A DNA stretch of 64,000 bases, from the NCBI RefSeq assembly GCF_040954835.1, contig NC_090697.1, positions 1,686,501 to 1,750,500 of the forward strand, read 5' to 3'. Positions 46,701 through 64,000 of this stretch are shown here, piece after piece; position 1 is the stretch's first letter, and every line of letters starts with the position of its first letter. Made by a program: the position numbers and the translations under genes. The DNA is from Lepisosteus oculatus. Lineage: Eukaryota; Chordata; Actinopteri; Semionotiformes; Lepisosteidae. The notes under the pieces were generated by a model, which was given only the letters and a program-made list of their open reading frames with translations, did no database searches and was not told where the DNA came from.

Positions 46701-47294
46701 GGGTTGAAATAGCACAGCCTGTACTTATTTGCTCGTACTTCGCATTACATGAGTCATTACAGTGACTAGTGAGCAGGAAGGGTTGCGTTGCAATTTGTGC
46801 ATTTCACAAAGTTAACTATTTTGTGCTTAATCCGAAATCTGTAAGTGAATTTATTTTGTTACCGAGATTTAATAATTGGTCTGAGAAATTGGGGCTGCGG
46901 TTCCCCTTTAATGATCGTTGATCGAAATGGCAGATTTCACTCTCAGCTTGCAGCTTTGCCCGTTGCTCCCGTGTTGAACTGTGGTGTCCCCACTGCAGAT
47001 AAACAGCTGATCCAGTACACGTCCTGCCCTCTCTTGGCCTTCTTGGATGGGTGTTCTTCCACACTCACCCCTGAACCAGACGCTCCGGTTTCAGGCCTGA
47101 ATGAATCGCTTCTGGAGCAGGAGCAGGACCAGGAAGATCCAACTGACCTTCTGGAAACGGATGAGCCTCCCCGGAGCAAGCTCATTCGACTGGAGCCTCT
47201 GACTGAAGCGGAGGCCAGCGAAGCAACTCTGTTTTACTTCTGCGGACTCAATTCAGAAACCCCTGACATAGAGACTCCGCAGCTGGGTGTTTAA
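37728..47294 (+). CDS. HSF2: Heat shock transcription factor 2, 13 coding exons
   Basis: Trimeric transcription factor that binds heat shock elements (inverted nGAAn units) in the nucleus, acting in development and proteostasis alongside HSF1. Coding exons: 37728-37820, 39108-39216, 40665-40792, 41277-41401, 41734-41809, 42565-42626, 42866-42944, 43958-44082, 44490-44738, 45237-45342, 45869-45925, 46280-46346, 46999-47294. All introns are GT-AG and phases join without a break; 1572 nt give 523 residues (human 536). Start ATG has A at -3 and gives [15 protein letters not shown]. Visible parts: winged-helix DNA-binding domain about 8-112 with recognition helix [15 protein letters not shown] (56-70) and the SUMO motif VKQE at K82; leucine-zipper trimerisation region about 119-195; basic signal KRKRP 195-199; HR-C near 327-375 ([16 protein letters not shown]); conserved end [22 protein letters not shown]2 rather than HSF1/HSF4 rests on the sequence match and the SERINC1 neighbour. 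Very confident. Confidence 0.96.
39278..39398 (-). repeat. Copy of the hammerhead-like repeat in HSF2 intron 2
   Basis: The plus strand reads GTTCAGGTGGGGAGCTGTGT, CGGCATGCGTGGGCTGCAAA, GGAACAAGTAAC, TATTCCCTGCTGAAAAG, AACGTTTCAGCCGTGGGG, CCTTCTTCGGGTGTG. This is the most complete linear copy of the repeat. In the core, U4 is C (CCGAAGA), so cleavage is not expected. Confidence 0.6.
39468..39690. repeat. Fragments of the hammerhead-like repeat in HSF2 intron 2
   Basis: Two further pieces lie right after the copy at 39.3 kb: AGGAACAAGTAATTCCAGGC with CACACTTCTTCAGG (39,470-39,526), and GTGAAGAAGGCTGAAATGTT with TTGTTCCTTTGCAGCAGCAC and ATGCTGACACAGCTCCC (39,611-39,681). Diverged; probably remnants of one rearranged insertion. 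Confidence 0.45.
45869..45925 (+). other. HSF2: HSF2 coding exon 11, probable alternatively spliced cassette
   Basis: This 57-nt exon is flanked by an acceptor ending ccctgtag and the donor gtgagt, and encodes 19 residues ([19 protein letters not shown]). It begins and ends in phase 0, so skipping it keeps the frame. It sits just after the HR-C exon, at the position of the 54-nt mammalian exon that separates HSF2-alpha (included) from HSF2-beta (skipped). Only the leading LF and scattered residues resemble the human exon. Alternative use here is inferred from position and phase. Confidence 0.7.
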
Positions 47295-47850
47295 AGTGGA
47301 AAGAAATGGGTTACGATTTGTATATATTCATCAAAATGATGAACTATTTATTTGCTAGTATCTTTTGGTACATTTCTGTCCTAAATCCAAAAGGAAAATG
47401 TGACAGTCCTCCTTCTTCCTGTTATTTAGCGGATGTCTTTTAATCCTCTTGTCAATAGAGTATTCTAGGTCTGACTTCACAAAGCCAAGGAGTCGAAAGG
47501 GATACAGTTGTATTTTTTTTTGCTGGTTGACATTTTTTTGGGGGGTACAGACTATTTTGAGTTGTCAATGACTAGGTCCATACGTTTTATCGTGTCTGTG
47601 GAAAGGTTCAGTTTCCATAGATGCTCCTTTCAAATGGAGTACAAGCATATTATAGACATATAAAGATAGGGAAGTGTCTGTATGTAGTTCATTTCCCCGT
47701 CTTTGTAAATTCTCAGTGTTCCGAATTCCAAGAAGTCTGGTTTGTCGTTCGTTTCAAAACGTGCTGAACTAACTACGTGATGTTCCGCTTATGTTCTGAG
47801 CTTTTTGTCACCGATATATCAAGCTTGGCAGCCAATAAATTGTAAAGCAT
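47295..47850 (+). other. HSF2 3-prime untranslated region
   Basis: AT-rich sequence following the HSF2 stop codon with no coding features. The first good polyadenylation hexamer is AATAAA at 47834-47839. Poly-T runs occur near 47510-47540. The end point is an estimate based on that hexamer; longer 3-prime ends downstream are possible. Confidence 0.5.
47834..47839 (+). terminator. Candidate HSF2 polyadenylation signal
   Basis: Canonical AATAAA 540 bases after the HSF2 stop codon, followed at 47860-47890 by T-rich sequence of the kind found downstream of cleavage sites. Chosen because it is the nearest canonical hexamer in sense orientation; cDNA ends would be needed to confirm it. Confidence 0.45.
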
Positions 47851-47904
47851 CGAGATTGCTTCATTATTTATTATTTTTGCACTTTTTTTTCCATCGCCTG
47901 TTTT

Positions 47905-48175
47905 TAAAGTTGGCGTGGCATGTTTGTGTAGCAATTTGGACTGCTGCCTTGCAGCTCTTGTTATCTTGGACAGATGCCAGTCTTATATCTGGGTTTGATT
48001 GTACACTAGTATGGGTCAACAGCTCTCCTTATGGTTTCCTTTCACCTCTAGACACCTGGTGTCTCTACCTTGTCCCTGTATGTCTGCCCAACCCTGCCCA
48101 GGGTTTGATCCTACCTTGGGTCTAAGGTTCCAGGATAGGCTCAGGGTTGTTAGAATCCTTAATAATAACAAATAC
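47905..48175 (+). repeat. Decayed tRNA-derived SINE (family B) downstream of HSF2
   Basis: The head resembles GGCGTGGCATG...ACTGCTGCCTTGCAGCTC, then a B-box-like GGGTTTGATTG, GTGTCTCTACCTTGTCC, GTTTGATCCTACCTTGGGTC and CAGGATAGGCTCAGG. Strongly diverged. It lies just beyond the HSF2 poly(A) candidate. Confidence 0.5.
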
Positions 48176-50526
48176 ATGTTTGAGAACAGAAGAATGTGTG
48201 TTTGGCTTTCTGCTCAAAAATCTAACAGGCCCTGGGATATGGATTGCTTTTGAGGTTATAACTACACAACATTCACTGGCACATTGCTCAAAGCAGTTCA
48301 CACAAATCTCACCCTCTCCTCTGTCCAACATTAACAGCAATATAGAAGTTCCTCAAATTATGGTTTTTCATCCCAAATTCACCTGTCAATTGTAGATATT
48401 TTTGTAATATAGAAGACATTATCAAAATATATGCTAAGGATTTTTTTGTCTATAGTGGGCGGTGATCATAAGTTCTTAATTTAGTGATGTATTTCCTATG
48501 GAACCAACCTTCCCAAGAGAAAATTCAGTTTAAGACAGATGTGTCATGGGACACATGGCTAACAGGTGATCACTTACCTTGGCTGTCTTTTAAGACCAAA
48601 TGAGACAGTTGGCTTTAAAGATTTAAATATGCTATTGGTCAAGTTGAGGGCGATACCATGAAGTTTCAGTTGTGGAGTTGATGCACCTTCCCACTCTAAT
48701 CTCTTTTTGTACAATTTACCTTTTTACCCAATTAAGGGAAAAACTGACTGAAAGGGTATGTGTTTTCCTGGTGTTCTTTTTGAGGCATGTTTGTGCTTTT
48801 GCTCCTTAATCGTTTACAGGATTTTTGGATTTGCCAAATGCTTTTGGCTGCTTTTTGTAGTGAATTGGATATATTTCGTTGTTTCTAGTGAGGCATCTGT
48901 TCTATTACCATATTTTGGAATTTCTGTAGTACAGCTGGTTTTAATGTTAAGGGATATGATTTACATTAAATGAGATGGTTCAAAAAGCAGTTATTCTAGT
49001 TTAAATAGATTTTACTTGAATGTAAATGCTGAAAACTTACCATACTGGCTACTCCTAATAGTCCATTAGTTGGGTTACATATTAGTGTGAATTCTGTCTA
49101 TCCAGGGTCGGTAGTTGCTGTTACTGAGTAAAATGACACCCTCTTAGACAGCAGTAGCTCACTACTTTAGAGGGAGTAGGAGTGTAAACATTTGCTCCAA
49201 GGTGGCGATTGAACACTGGCAGAAAGCTGGTAGAGCACAGCTGAATGGGTCACACCAGTGTGGTGTAAGTTGAGTTTACTTTAAAATGCAGGCATTGTAA
49301 TGCCAATTGGATACTCCTGAAAAGAAAGTGCAGAAATAAGTTTGTTTGAATACATACCACATACAGTGATAAAGATAAAAGCCATATAAAAATAAAAGCG
49401 GTTATATTTTAGCCCCCCTCAATGGCAAAACTACAGGCTTTTATATAATACAATTTCAAAACTAGAAACGGGGATCTAATAAACCAAATTTCAGAGTTGC
49501 TTTCATTGAGAAAGCTTTGCATGGCACTGGTGGTTAACGTAAGCTATGAGGACTTGATTATAAATTCTTTGAAACCCTTCCAAATACAGTGCCAGTGCTG
49601 AACTTAAGATGATGTTCAAAAGAATTGGCAATCGAGCACAAGCATTTCTCAGGATCACATTAAGTGTTTAGTCAAAATGGGTTTAAAATGTCATGACAAA
49701 ATGATTAGTAAGTCAAGACAAAGGTGAGGGATAGGTTAGAGAAAAACGTTTTTAAAACGTTACATCTACAGCACTCTTTGGATAGCTACATGAATTAGAT
49801 GCCATTTGCCTTAAAAGGAATTTAATCACAAAATGTTACAATACACTTACATGTAAAAGAAAGGCAAGAAGCAACATCCATTCTTTCTCATAAAGTGCGA
49901 CCACAAGATTCACAATGCGCCTCTCACCTGCTTTCTCAAAATTATAGCTTTTACAGGTACCTGTCAGCAAAGCACTAATTGACACTTAACACAAAGTAAA
50001 AATATTTCAATAACTCCCTACACTCACTGCAACATGTTTTATAGTCTAGTTTACACAACAAAATGTTATATGGAAGAAAAATTATAATCTGTCAGTACTT
50101 TAGGACCATTTTGAAACCTGTGAGACAGGCTACAACAGGTCATGCCTCAGACACCTTATTTAACAAAATATATTCACATTTCTAATGTATTATTGAAAGT
50201 AAATTCAATGTTTTACAAATAAAACAAACATGATCATGTCAGAAATACACACGTGAAAATCAAACTTCAAAGAAGTTAGTTACTAGTGGAAAAGTCAAAG
50301 CAGCATGCAACTATTAAAATTGCAAGGTTATCTTTACCTGGACATACAAGCTTTAAACAAAAAGTGGAACTACACACAGTTTTCTAATTCCTTATGTCTT
50401 CAGCAAAATTGCATTGGGAACAAATGCATGAGAAAACATTTAGATATTGAGAAAGGTAACATGACAATAAGCAAGTTGTCAATAGCAGCCACAGCTCATT
50501 CTGTTTACAAAATGCATTTCAAATCC

Positions 50527-50532
50527 TTTATT
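50527..50532 (-). terminator. Candidate SERINC1 polyadenylation signal
   Basis: On the minus strand this reads AATAAA, 386 bases beyond the SERINC1 stop codon. It is one of several possibilities in the AT-rich sequence between the two convergent genes; mammalian SERINC1 messages have long 3-prime ends, so a more distal site is also possible. Confidence 0.3.
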
Positions 50533-50917
50533 TTGTACCTGGCTGGGGGTTATTCTTCCTCTTTTCAGTTCCATTCCGTAATAACCAGGAAGCAGTCCAC
50601 TGTCCCTGTGCCTTATCCTCTGAAAGGACTCAAATCACATTTCTGAATCACAAGACCCTTCCATTTACTACTGCATATCTGCAAACACCTTCCTCTTTTC
50701 TTTCTGAAACTCCTCCATGGTATGTTCAGTCGCTAAACACTAAATGCTAACTGTCGTAAAATGCTACACGTGGGACTCATAGCTATTCTTGCATGCAGCG
50801 AAACAGCATAAACCACAGGGACAAACGTATTTACAATTCAGGTTGAGATGCGTGACTTCCCTTAGTCACAAGACTGCATCAGCGTGATTAATACATTAGG
50901 CCTTCAGTACTTCGTGC

Positions 50918-58138
<7,221 letters not shown>

Positions 58139-58290
58139 GTCGCTGCTCTCCTATTTTGACCAGCCTCTGTTGTTGAAAATGGAGACTCACGATCCGCTGA
58201 CTGTTTACAGTCCCCGAGCCGTTTCCGTTTCAGACACCGCCCCCGGCTGACGCACTTCCGCTGGTTGTTGACCAGCGACACTCAATAATA
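58139..58290 (-). promoter_or_regulatory. SERINC1 proximal promoter and leader
   Basis: Sequence immediately upstream (to the right) of the SERINC1 ATG is richer in GC than its surroundings. It contains a GC-box-like CCGCCCCC, a CRE-like TGACGCA and an ETS-type ACTTCCG within 58235-58262, and no TATA box. It becomes AT-rich beyond about 58,290. Promoter role is inferred from position and motifs; the start site is not visible. Confidence 0.5.
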
Positions 58291-58662
58291 ATAACTGAAT
58301 TATCATGCACGCCTGTTTCTGTTGTTTCTCAGGAGTGAAATAAATGAGCGCGTTCTTATAACACAAACTGCAAAAAACATTACAAGGATTTTTTAAAAAT
58401 CTAATGGAACGCAAATGGGGCTGTGGGATATTTGGTTTTTTTTTTCTAATGCATGTCTTTGAGCCGAGGGTATTCAGCTTTGGCTGTATAATTAAAGATT
58501 CATTGTTAGATGTAAAAACGCGGTATCAGTCCTTCAAGGACCTCATAAAAAGAGTTGAAGCTAACCTATAGATTCTGACATACATTCCTCTCAACGTTTT
58601 GTGAAATGCAATGAAAAAAAAGGAAATAAATTTGAATTAGATGAAGCCTTTTTTGAGAACAT

Positions 58663-58922
58663 TTAATAATAATAATTCCTTACACTTATATAGCGCTTTT
58701 CTGGACACTCCACTCAAAGCGCTTTACAGGTAATGGGGACTCCCCTCCACCACCACCAGTGTGCAGCCCCACCTGGATGATGCGACGGCAGCCATAGTGC
58801 GCCAGAAGGCTCACCACACATCAGCTCTCAGTGGGGAGGAGAACAGAGTGATGAAGCCAGTTCAGAGATGGGCATTATTAGGAGGCCATGATTGGTAAAG
58901 GGCAAGAGGAAATTTGGCCAGG
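58663..58922 (-). repeat. 5S-derived SINE, 3-prime half
   Basis: Starts with an AAT microsatellite and the inverted tail CTTACACTTATATAGCGC, and continues through the body (CCACCTGGATGATGCGACGG, TGCGCCAGAAGGCTCACC, AGGAGGCCATGATTGG) to about 58,922, lacking the 5S head. It lies about 500 bp upstream of the SERINC1 start. Confidence 0.87.
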
Positions 58923-60534
58923 ATATGTCCTGCTTACTAGGACGTATTTCTGGGAAATTTGTCTGTCACATGTTTTGGTAGGTTGCCCTCTGACTCTTAA
59001 CCATTCAGCCTTAATCGAGTTCCAGAATATGCTGCTGGTTTCACTCTTCAGCTCCTCTAGATCAAAATCATGATCCTCTAACATTTAATAGGTTCAAAAG
59101 CTCTTACTAATACATTTTAATGCACTTTAATTTTATTAGTGACCTCAGCTTCCTCAGTACATTTTTCAAGTTTTATTTTAAGGTAGCTGCTTGACTGGTT
59201 TACTATGGGCTACTAGGGCAGGATAGTTATGACATATTCATGCCATATTTGTAGTTATGACAGCTAAACAGGAATATCAAATTGTAGGCATTTCAATGTC
59301 CAGCTTAAACATATTGTCTATGTTGTCTTGTGCCCAGTTTAATCAGATAAAGCACTTTGCAAGTTGCTTCTGTGCTTCTGTGTTCAATATAATAAGCAAA
59401 TATGTAGGAACAGATGGAAAAAAATGAATTGATTATTGTTTTATTTTTAGGAGGTATAATTTTTCTTCTTATTGAGTTTTTTTTCATAACTGGCAAATCC
59501 ACTTTATTATGCAATTTTCCCTTTCTAGAATCTGGAATTTGAATGTGTTAAAAATATCTATTTTGCAGTCTTATTTTTATCAAGGTAAAACAATTTAAAT
59601 TAATTATTGAATGAAGCTTAAATTGAATTATTTGGTAACAATACCTTTGTAAATTTTAGAATCAGATGATGACCATGATAAGGGATAAAAGATCAATTTT
59701 AGCTTTAAAACCTCTTAATAATAAATCAATTTTAGTTTGATGTATGCCACCCAGAGAAAATGGAGAGTGCCTGGATAGCTACTTTGTAAAGATCATTGCC
59801 ATAGAAAATGTAAGACTCTATCTAGAATTAAAAGTAAGCAGTCTTCTTAAGAATTCCTTTTACTTCAAGAATGTTTATTGGAAAATGCTTGAGTGTAGTC
59901 ATACAGTATAAAAATAAAAGTGGATCAACTGCTCTCGCTCACCATGCAAATAAACACCTTTTTGAGAATGCAGTACACTCAAAAGCAAAGAGATGTATGA
60001 TTATCCAAAAAATACTGTGGGCTTCTGAAAGGCTGAATAAGTCAAAATCAGTAAAACCCTTAATAAAAGCTCAAACTGACATGTATGAATCAGAGTGCAC
60101 TGACATTTTATATCTTGTATATCTAGGTTCAATATATACGGTATATCATTATGTTGTCTATGATTTGAGTGCTGTGTGTAATTTGTTAGTAGCGAAAGTG
60201 TGTTGTGTTAAATGGCCATTTATTTCCTAACAGCTAAATTACACATTAGATGCACATTAGGTACAGTATATACTGTAGTCTAAAGCTATGCCATTGTTGA
60301 TAGCATTTAAATTCTTGATAACATTTAATACCACATCATAACCCAAAACCTCCCTTCATGCTGATAGAGTTCTCTTGTATATAACTAAGCCAGAATGATC
60401 AGTTCCAGCAGTGTTGGAATGTGTTTCACAATGTAGTAACCTCTCTGGTTACAAACGTAATCTATCAAGATCAATGCCATTGCCTATGAGAGTTCCCCCA
60501 AGTGCTAATATGAGATCCATATCCCCTTCCAGCT
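58923..60534. other. AT-rich intergenic sequence, no feature seen
   Basis: A 119-codon frame at 59,871-60,230 has no recognisable domain. No RNA gene found. Confidence 0.45.
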
Positions 60535-60690
60535 AGCGGAGGATAAATGGCTGACCCTGTGCTCTGACCCCAAACTCTCTCTCCCCGTCTGTGTGACTGT
60601 GTGTCTCATGGAGAGCAAACTGGGGTATGCGAAAAGATAAATTCCTAATGCAAGAAATTGTATATGACCAATAAAGTGATCTTATCTATA
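60535..60690 (+). repeat. tRNA-derived SINE (family A), 3-prime part
   Basis: Contains GGATAAATGGCTGACCC, GTGTCTCATGGAGAGC, CTGGGGTATGCGAAAAGA and the tail CCAATAAAGTGATCTTATC. Truncated at the 5-prime end, without the pol III promoter boxes. Confidence 0.8.
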
Positions 60691-61521
60691 TTATACCTTT
60701 AGTAAGTGTTACTTCCCTTTAATCAAAAAGGTTAAGAACGATTTAATTTATTTAACAAAATAAATGAATGAAAAAAATCACAAAATCAGGGAGGTACAGT
60801 AGGAATGTGTGTTTTCAGAAGACTGCAGATAATGTTCATCAAGCTGTGTAAACAATGTGTAGGTACTGTAAGGAGTCATTGATTACAGCAGAGAAGTCAA
60901 TACCACTGGGCAGAGTGCAGCATCGGCTGGTGATTAATGGGCATTGGGTTACTGGAGTTCTGCTCTGTCTCTTATGGAGCTTGCCTGTGTCATGGGCCCA
61001 ACAGAGCACTGAGACTTTTCATCTTTAGGGATGATAATAGAAAAATGCCAGAGCTTCCAAAACTACAAAATCAAACTAATCTACTTTCAAAAGATTCTGT
61101 AAGACTGTTCAGCATTATTTGATAATACGAAATAGAATAAGCAATAAGAAAATGTTTTCTGAATAAAGAATGAGTCAAGCTGCAGTCAGTATAATCTTCT
61201 TGTTTTACATTATATCAATTAAGTCTGCAAAGCTGGAATTTAAGAGCTAAGAGACTGAATAATGTCTTATTTAATAGAATTAAACTAACATCTCAGTGTC
61301 TTGCACAGGATTATTTTAAGATATAATGTAAGTTCAATTACTGATATTGAAATTGTTTAAAGGCATGCAATGGATTACACTCTTACTGACTTGGGTTCAG
61401 TATTATCCTCTGAGCTGGGTTAGAGCATGTTGAGATGCATCAGAATTTCATTTCCTATTTAATTGATTTTCTAAAGTGTTTTAGCTTTATAGCTATTGTG
61501 AATGAATTATTGAAAAGCTAC
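60691..61521. other. AT-rich intergenic sequence, no feature seen
   Basis: No gene or repeat recognised. Confidence 0.45.
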
Positions 61522-61989
61522 TGTCACGATCGCTAACCCCTCCTCTTAAGGGAGCTCCAGCCCTTCCTCGTTCCTTCCCATTCTCTGCACCTGTTCCCTA
61601 TTCCCGTTCCCCTTTAAAAGCCAGACGCTGACCTCACTCCTGGCTTCTCATTGATTTCCGTGTCGTGAGAGCTCGGGGTCCTGCTGCGTCTGGCTCCGTT
61701 ATGGTTTTAGTTTCATGTTCCTGATTCCTTGTCCCGCCAGTCCCGACCCAGTTCTGGTTTTTAACTATGGATGGATCACCTGGTCTTGGACTTAACCTCT
61801 CGTCTTGGATTCCTCCTCTGGATTTACCCTTGGATTGTTCGCCCTGGATTCACTCCCCCCGGACACTAGCACTGCATGGACACGCCCCCCTGTCTCCTGA
61901 CCGACTCCTGCATGATATTTTTCCCCTTGTGTCTTCACTATTCTGGATCGCGTCGTCCGCATAGGGCCCGGAAAGAACTGTTCCTGACA
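61522..61989 (+). mobile_element. Solo LTR with 5-bp target duplication
   Basis: A 468-bp element starts TGTCACGATC and ends GTTCCTGACA, flanked on both sides by GCTAC (61,517-61,521 and 61,990-61,994). It contains the TATA-like CCCTTTAAAAGCCAG. TG...CA ends plus a 5-bp duplication indicate a retrotransposon or retrovirus-like solo LTR left by recombination. No internal coding region is present. A related copy lies at 19.5 kb. Confidence 0.8.
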
Positions 61990-61994
61990 GCTAC

Positions 61995-64000
61995 AGCACT
62001 AAGTCACTAAGCCACCTGTGAAATTTTCATCTTCTAGAAATCCTTTCTACTCAATTTCTAAAATGTATTGGGCTAATGTTGTAAATTAATTGAAATATCT
62101 AGGTACTACACCTAGCGATTCAAAATACACAAAGGCAGTAAAGAGAAGCAATACCAGTGGTATTTGAGAGAACATTTTATCTAAATTCACACTGTTCATT
62201 ACAGTTCAGATGCCTCTAACATTGTCCACTGAACAAGGTATTAGACATCCAATGGCTGATTACTGTTAATCAAAAACCGTATGTGTCAAAGGCAATACAT
62301 GTATAGGTATTTTCTTTCCAATGTGTTAAATTCTAAAGCTGATTTGATCTTTACTCTGTAACAATATTGTTGCACTCACGTGAACAAATAGGCAGAACAT
62401 CAAATTAGAGAGGGAAAAAAAAAGAAATATAACCAATTTGATATGCACACCAATTAACTGCATTACAGCAATTTGTAAAATCAATTAATATTTAACATAA
62501 ATTAATATTTAATATAATCTTAGCCCATGTTTAAAATCTGAAGTTCTAATGGAACAATGTTCTATGAAATATTATTTTTAATGACCCCTACCTTTTACCT
62601 ATGATTCCAAATATGTACCAAATACATAACCAAAGAAATATACTTACTTATTTTGTTCTATATTTAATACAATTCAGCAAGCTGTGATTTGTTTTTGTCT
62701 AAGAGTAAAAATAACAGAAATAAAATGCAAATACTGCATGTTGGTGTCATTTGTTTTATCAGATGTCCCCTTGACATGTTTGGTCAATCAGCTTGTTATG
62801 TAGCCTAAGTTGTGACATTTCCGACACAGATTTGCTGCAGAATTGTTCTTTACACTTAATGGAACAAACACAACAACAACTGCACACACAAATGTTCAAC
62901 ATTTCTCTCCATATACAGTATCACTTCATACTCGCTTATCAAGCCCCATAGCATTCACCTGACCCCTTCTTACACAACCCTGAAGAAAGCACTGTCTTCT
63001 GGTCCTCAGCATTAAAGATGAATAATAAAGACAGGCAGAGCCTTCAGCAAGGATTCTGTTTAATTCATTTACACAAAACACACGGATCAGAAAACACAGA
63101 GATCGACATGAATGATAACAGCTAAGATGCCTCACAGTCACAGCAAGGTTATTTCTGGGAACCTTCTATTTTTATACTCCTCCTATTCCTATTAACTGGA
63201 GTAGAAGCTGTTGCATTCTCAAGTCATTTTTTTCTATAATTGAAAGTTCTATCATTTGTTATCAGGAGGACTAAGAAAGTCATTTCAGAGAGAAGATTAA
63301 ATTCCTTCTGTAACAGAAAAGTCAAGCTTGAAAATAGAAGAAAACATTTTCTTTTTTTAAAGACACACACAGATTTCCACAAAATCTGCTACAGTCCACT
63401 AGAGGAGAGAGAGGAGTCAACAAAGTATAAGAAGGTATTTGCCTAGCTGTCTCTGGGTTACGAGGCTTGTAATCACTGGGTAAGACACAAGAGACAAAAA
63501 TAATAATTCCTAGAGAGGTTGTTAGGCAGCATTCATAAAGAACAGGAATTTCAAAAACTATTCCATGTGTTGAATCTTTGCCTTAAATTCAACCTCTATA
63601 GAACATATTTCAGGAAAATGTGCGATGGTCATGCCAAAACACCTTGATTTTAGACAGAAGGACCTATATGGCTCAAATTGAAAGAGTGTAGAGAAAGTGA
63701 AAAACTAAGAGTGAAGGGCAAAAACAATCTCTAGAGAAAATAAAATCCAGTTTGTAGCCAGGATTTTGAGCACTGACACACACAACGAACATCTGCTCAA
63801 CCCGAAAAGAGAGAGTATTCTTGTGCGAATGTCCCTCACGTACAGTACACTGGAACAAATGTATGTAAAAGTTTGTTAACAGTAAGATCTTATAACGCAC
63901 CCTATATTTACAGGTGACAAGCAGCACCCTGATTTAAGGCTGGAGGAACCACACCACAGCACAACAGTTTTTACTAAATGATACCTCACATGTAGTAATT
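61995..64000. other. AT-rich intergenic sequence, no feature seen
   Basis: No gene or repeat recognised up to the window end. PKIB is the next gene beyond SERINC1 in mammals, but no exon of it is identifiable here. Confidence 0.45.

Larger units (their letters stand above)
47851..50917. other. Sequence between the convergent genes HSF2 and SERINC1
   Basis: Holds a decayed family B SINE (47,905-48,175) and probably the SERINC1 3-prime untranslated region at its right end. Otherwise AT-rich with no third gene. Confidence 0.5.

Overview
The window is vertebrate nuclear DNA, most likely from a ray-finned fish. It holds two multi-exon vertebrate genes with ordinary GT-AG introns. The space around them is filled with fish-type repeats: L2-clade LINEs, a 5S-rRNA-derived SINE, two tRNA-derived SINE families, solo LTRs, a Tc1 relic, and a dispersed repeat with a hammerhead-ribozyme-like core. 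I cannot fix the species; no bacterial, plasmid or CRISPR features are present.

Layout: bases 1 to about 37,250 contain no gene I can support. This is a long AT-rich intergenic region carrying most of the repeats. At 37,260-38,330 there is a CpG-rich island. HSF2 (heat shock factor 2) starts in it and runs rightward, with 13 coding exons from 37,728 to 47,294 and a predicted protein of 523 residues. SERINC1 (serine incorporator 1) runs leftward, with 10 coding exons from 58,138 down to 50,918 and a predicted protein of 460 residues. The two genes converge tail to tail with 3.6 kb between stop codons, as HSF2 and SERINC1 do in human 6q22. From 58.3 kb to the end the sequence is again intergenic.

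Every exon junction of both genes was checked by hand for splice sites and reading phase. Both coding sequences are open from start to stop. HSF2 keeps its DNA-binding domain, trimerisation region, basic nuclear signal, HR-C and C-terminal region, and has a 57-nt phase-0 cassette exon at the position of the mammalian alpha/beta alternative exon. SERINC1 keeps the Cys-rich amino terminus, the family's membrane segments and the terminal LTNRDFD. The genes are neighbours by old synteny; nothing suggests a shared pathway.

The least routine observations are: (1) a dispersed repeat (at least six pieces) with a hammerhead-like core, resembling motifs known from Penelope-like elements; (2) a 5S-derived SINE whose 3-prime tail matches the tail of L2 elements in the same window; (3) a perfect 31-bp inverted repeat at 26.9 kb; (4) a 238-bp element with TGTAAC/GTTACA ends around a tRNA-like pol III module; (5) a perfect TTACGTAA palindrome and a repeated ACACGTGAGG in the HSF2 promoter. 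I did not find a clearly new multi-gene system.
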